Below are positions 63,267-64,000 of a DNA stretch of 64,000 bases, in pieces. The DNA comes from Dicaeum eximium. Lineage: Eukaryota; Chordata; Aves; Passeriformes; Dicaeidae. A model generated the notes under the pieces. The model searched no databases and had not been told where the DNA came from. It saw nothing but the letters and a program-made list of their open reading frames with translations. The position numbers and the translations under genes were made by a program. The stretch lies in NCBI GenBank assembly GCA_013396995.1, contig VWZP01006044.1:762973-826972 (forward strand), written 5' to 3'. Each line of letters starts with the position of its first letter. The stretch's first letter is position 1.

Positions 63267-64000
63267 TGCTACACTTTTACTACTTTTTAAGAAGAGATGT
63301 TTGGAGCAGGTCAAAGGAAAGGACTGTGGCCATCAGCATCTGTAAGTATCTGTCCAGTGGGCTGTAATTCCTTCAGTGCTTCTATTGGGCACCAGGAAAA
63401 GAGCATCCAGAGGGGCTGGACTGGAAGGGTTATCCCACAAATGCCTCATGGCACCTGAGGGGGCAGGAGATGGCAGGACTTGAGGGCAGCAAATAAGAGT
63501 CAGAGGTGAGATTTGGCAGCACATTCCCCTGTGGGTAGCAGGGGGAAGGGCTCTCATGCTGAATCAGTGTCTCAGATCAGCCTTGAGCCCAGACAGGGAG
63601 AAAGATGGACTGACTTTACCTAAGCCTTTTTCCTGGGATACAAGCATGAAGAATGTAAGGCTGGTAAGAACAAAAACATTCTGTCTAGGGAAAGGGAACT
63701 GAGAAACTGCTGTCCCAGGGCACTCAACTACTATATTCTTCATCCTGACCAATTTTATGTTTAGCTCAGGGCAAATAGATTTGGCCAAAACCAAGCAAAG
63801 CCAAGTTTCATGGGTTTCAGTGCTATGTGCCAGATAAACAGGCTAGTCCTATGTGATATTGTTAGATGGTACCTTGGGTGGCAGTTCTTAAATGCCAGTT
63901 TGGCATTTCCTTAAATGAGAAGTGGTTGCTAAGGTTTTCTGGCTCTTGGCTATACCACCCCTAGGAAGCCACAGGCCTAAAGCTCTTTGAAATGATTTGG

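Larger units (their letters stand above)
57241..64000. other. Unique non-coding DNA
   Basis: About 6.8 kb with no recognised gene or mobile element. Structures noted are a 10-bp-arm hairpin at 58991-59018, an A run at about 60863-60876, (TAAA)n at 61687-61709 and an inverted repeat at 63226-63266. Frames of 60-135 codons lie on both strands without domains. Confidence 0.5.

Noticed and set aside
1..64000. CRISPR array, operon, phage or other prokaryotic system
   Set aside because: No regularly spaced repeats or dense co-directional genes; all recognisable elements are those of vertebrate genomes.

Overview
This is vertebrate nuclear DNA, most likely from a bird and probably a passerine. The evidence is three CR1 retrotransposon tails of avian type, a CR1 piece of J-like type with the octamer tail, and a solo LTR that closely resembles the abundant avian ERVL LTR family. 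CpG is scarce, A/T is moderately high, and microsatellites and old degraded repeats are scattered through the window. I see no bacterial or viral genome organisation. Species and chromosome cannot be told from the sequence.

I find no protein-coding gene, exon chain, rRNA, tRNA or other recognisable RNA gene on either strand. The open reading frames are short (nearly all under 135 codons), overlap on both strands, lack recognisable domains and behave like chance frames. The only coding homology I recognise is the decayed CR1 reverse transcriptase at about 52.8-53.2 kb. The window is therefore best read as intergenic or deep intronic sequence.

Layout: 0-6.1 kb, unique sequence with one long imperfect hairpin near 5.6 kb; 6.16-6.71 kb, ERVL solo LTR (minus); 7.8 kb, MIR-like relic; 9.19-9.65 kb, a second LTR-like element (minus); 10.94 kb, a perfect 28-bp palindrome; 13.8 kb, a compound (CA)(TA) microsatellite; 14.6 and 16.1 kb, ancient SINE relics; 23.3 kb, CR1 (minus); 25.3-25.6 kb, a local CpG-rich islet with a GC-rich hairpin; 26.9 kb, MIR-like relic; 28.9 kb, CR1 tail (plus); 30.2 kb, polypurine tract; 31.9-32.1 kb, a very old L3-like CR1 (minus); 36.9 kb, a short tandem duplication; 44.3 kb, an ancient amniote repeat; 49.8 kb, CR1 tail (plus); 52.7-53.8 kb, the longest CR1; 55.8 kb, (TG)n; 57.1-57.2 kb, an A-rich block containing the only ambiguous base.

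Between these lie long unique stretches. A few (about 29.6, 35.9, 41.05 and 47.3-47.6 kb) have the look of conserved non-coding, enhancer-like DNA: few repeats and many homeodomain-type AT motifs. That is only a hypothesis without alignment. No novel molecular system is evident. The items most worth checking are the perfect palindrome, the CpG islet, the 47.3-kb candidate enhancer and the retained L3-like relic.
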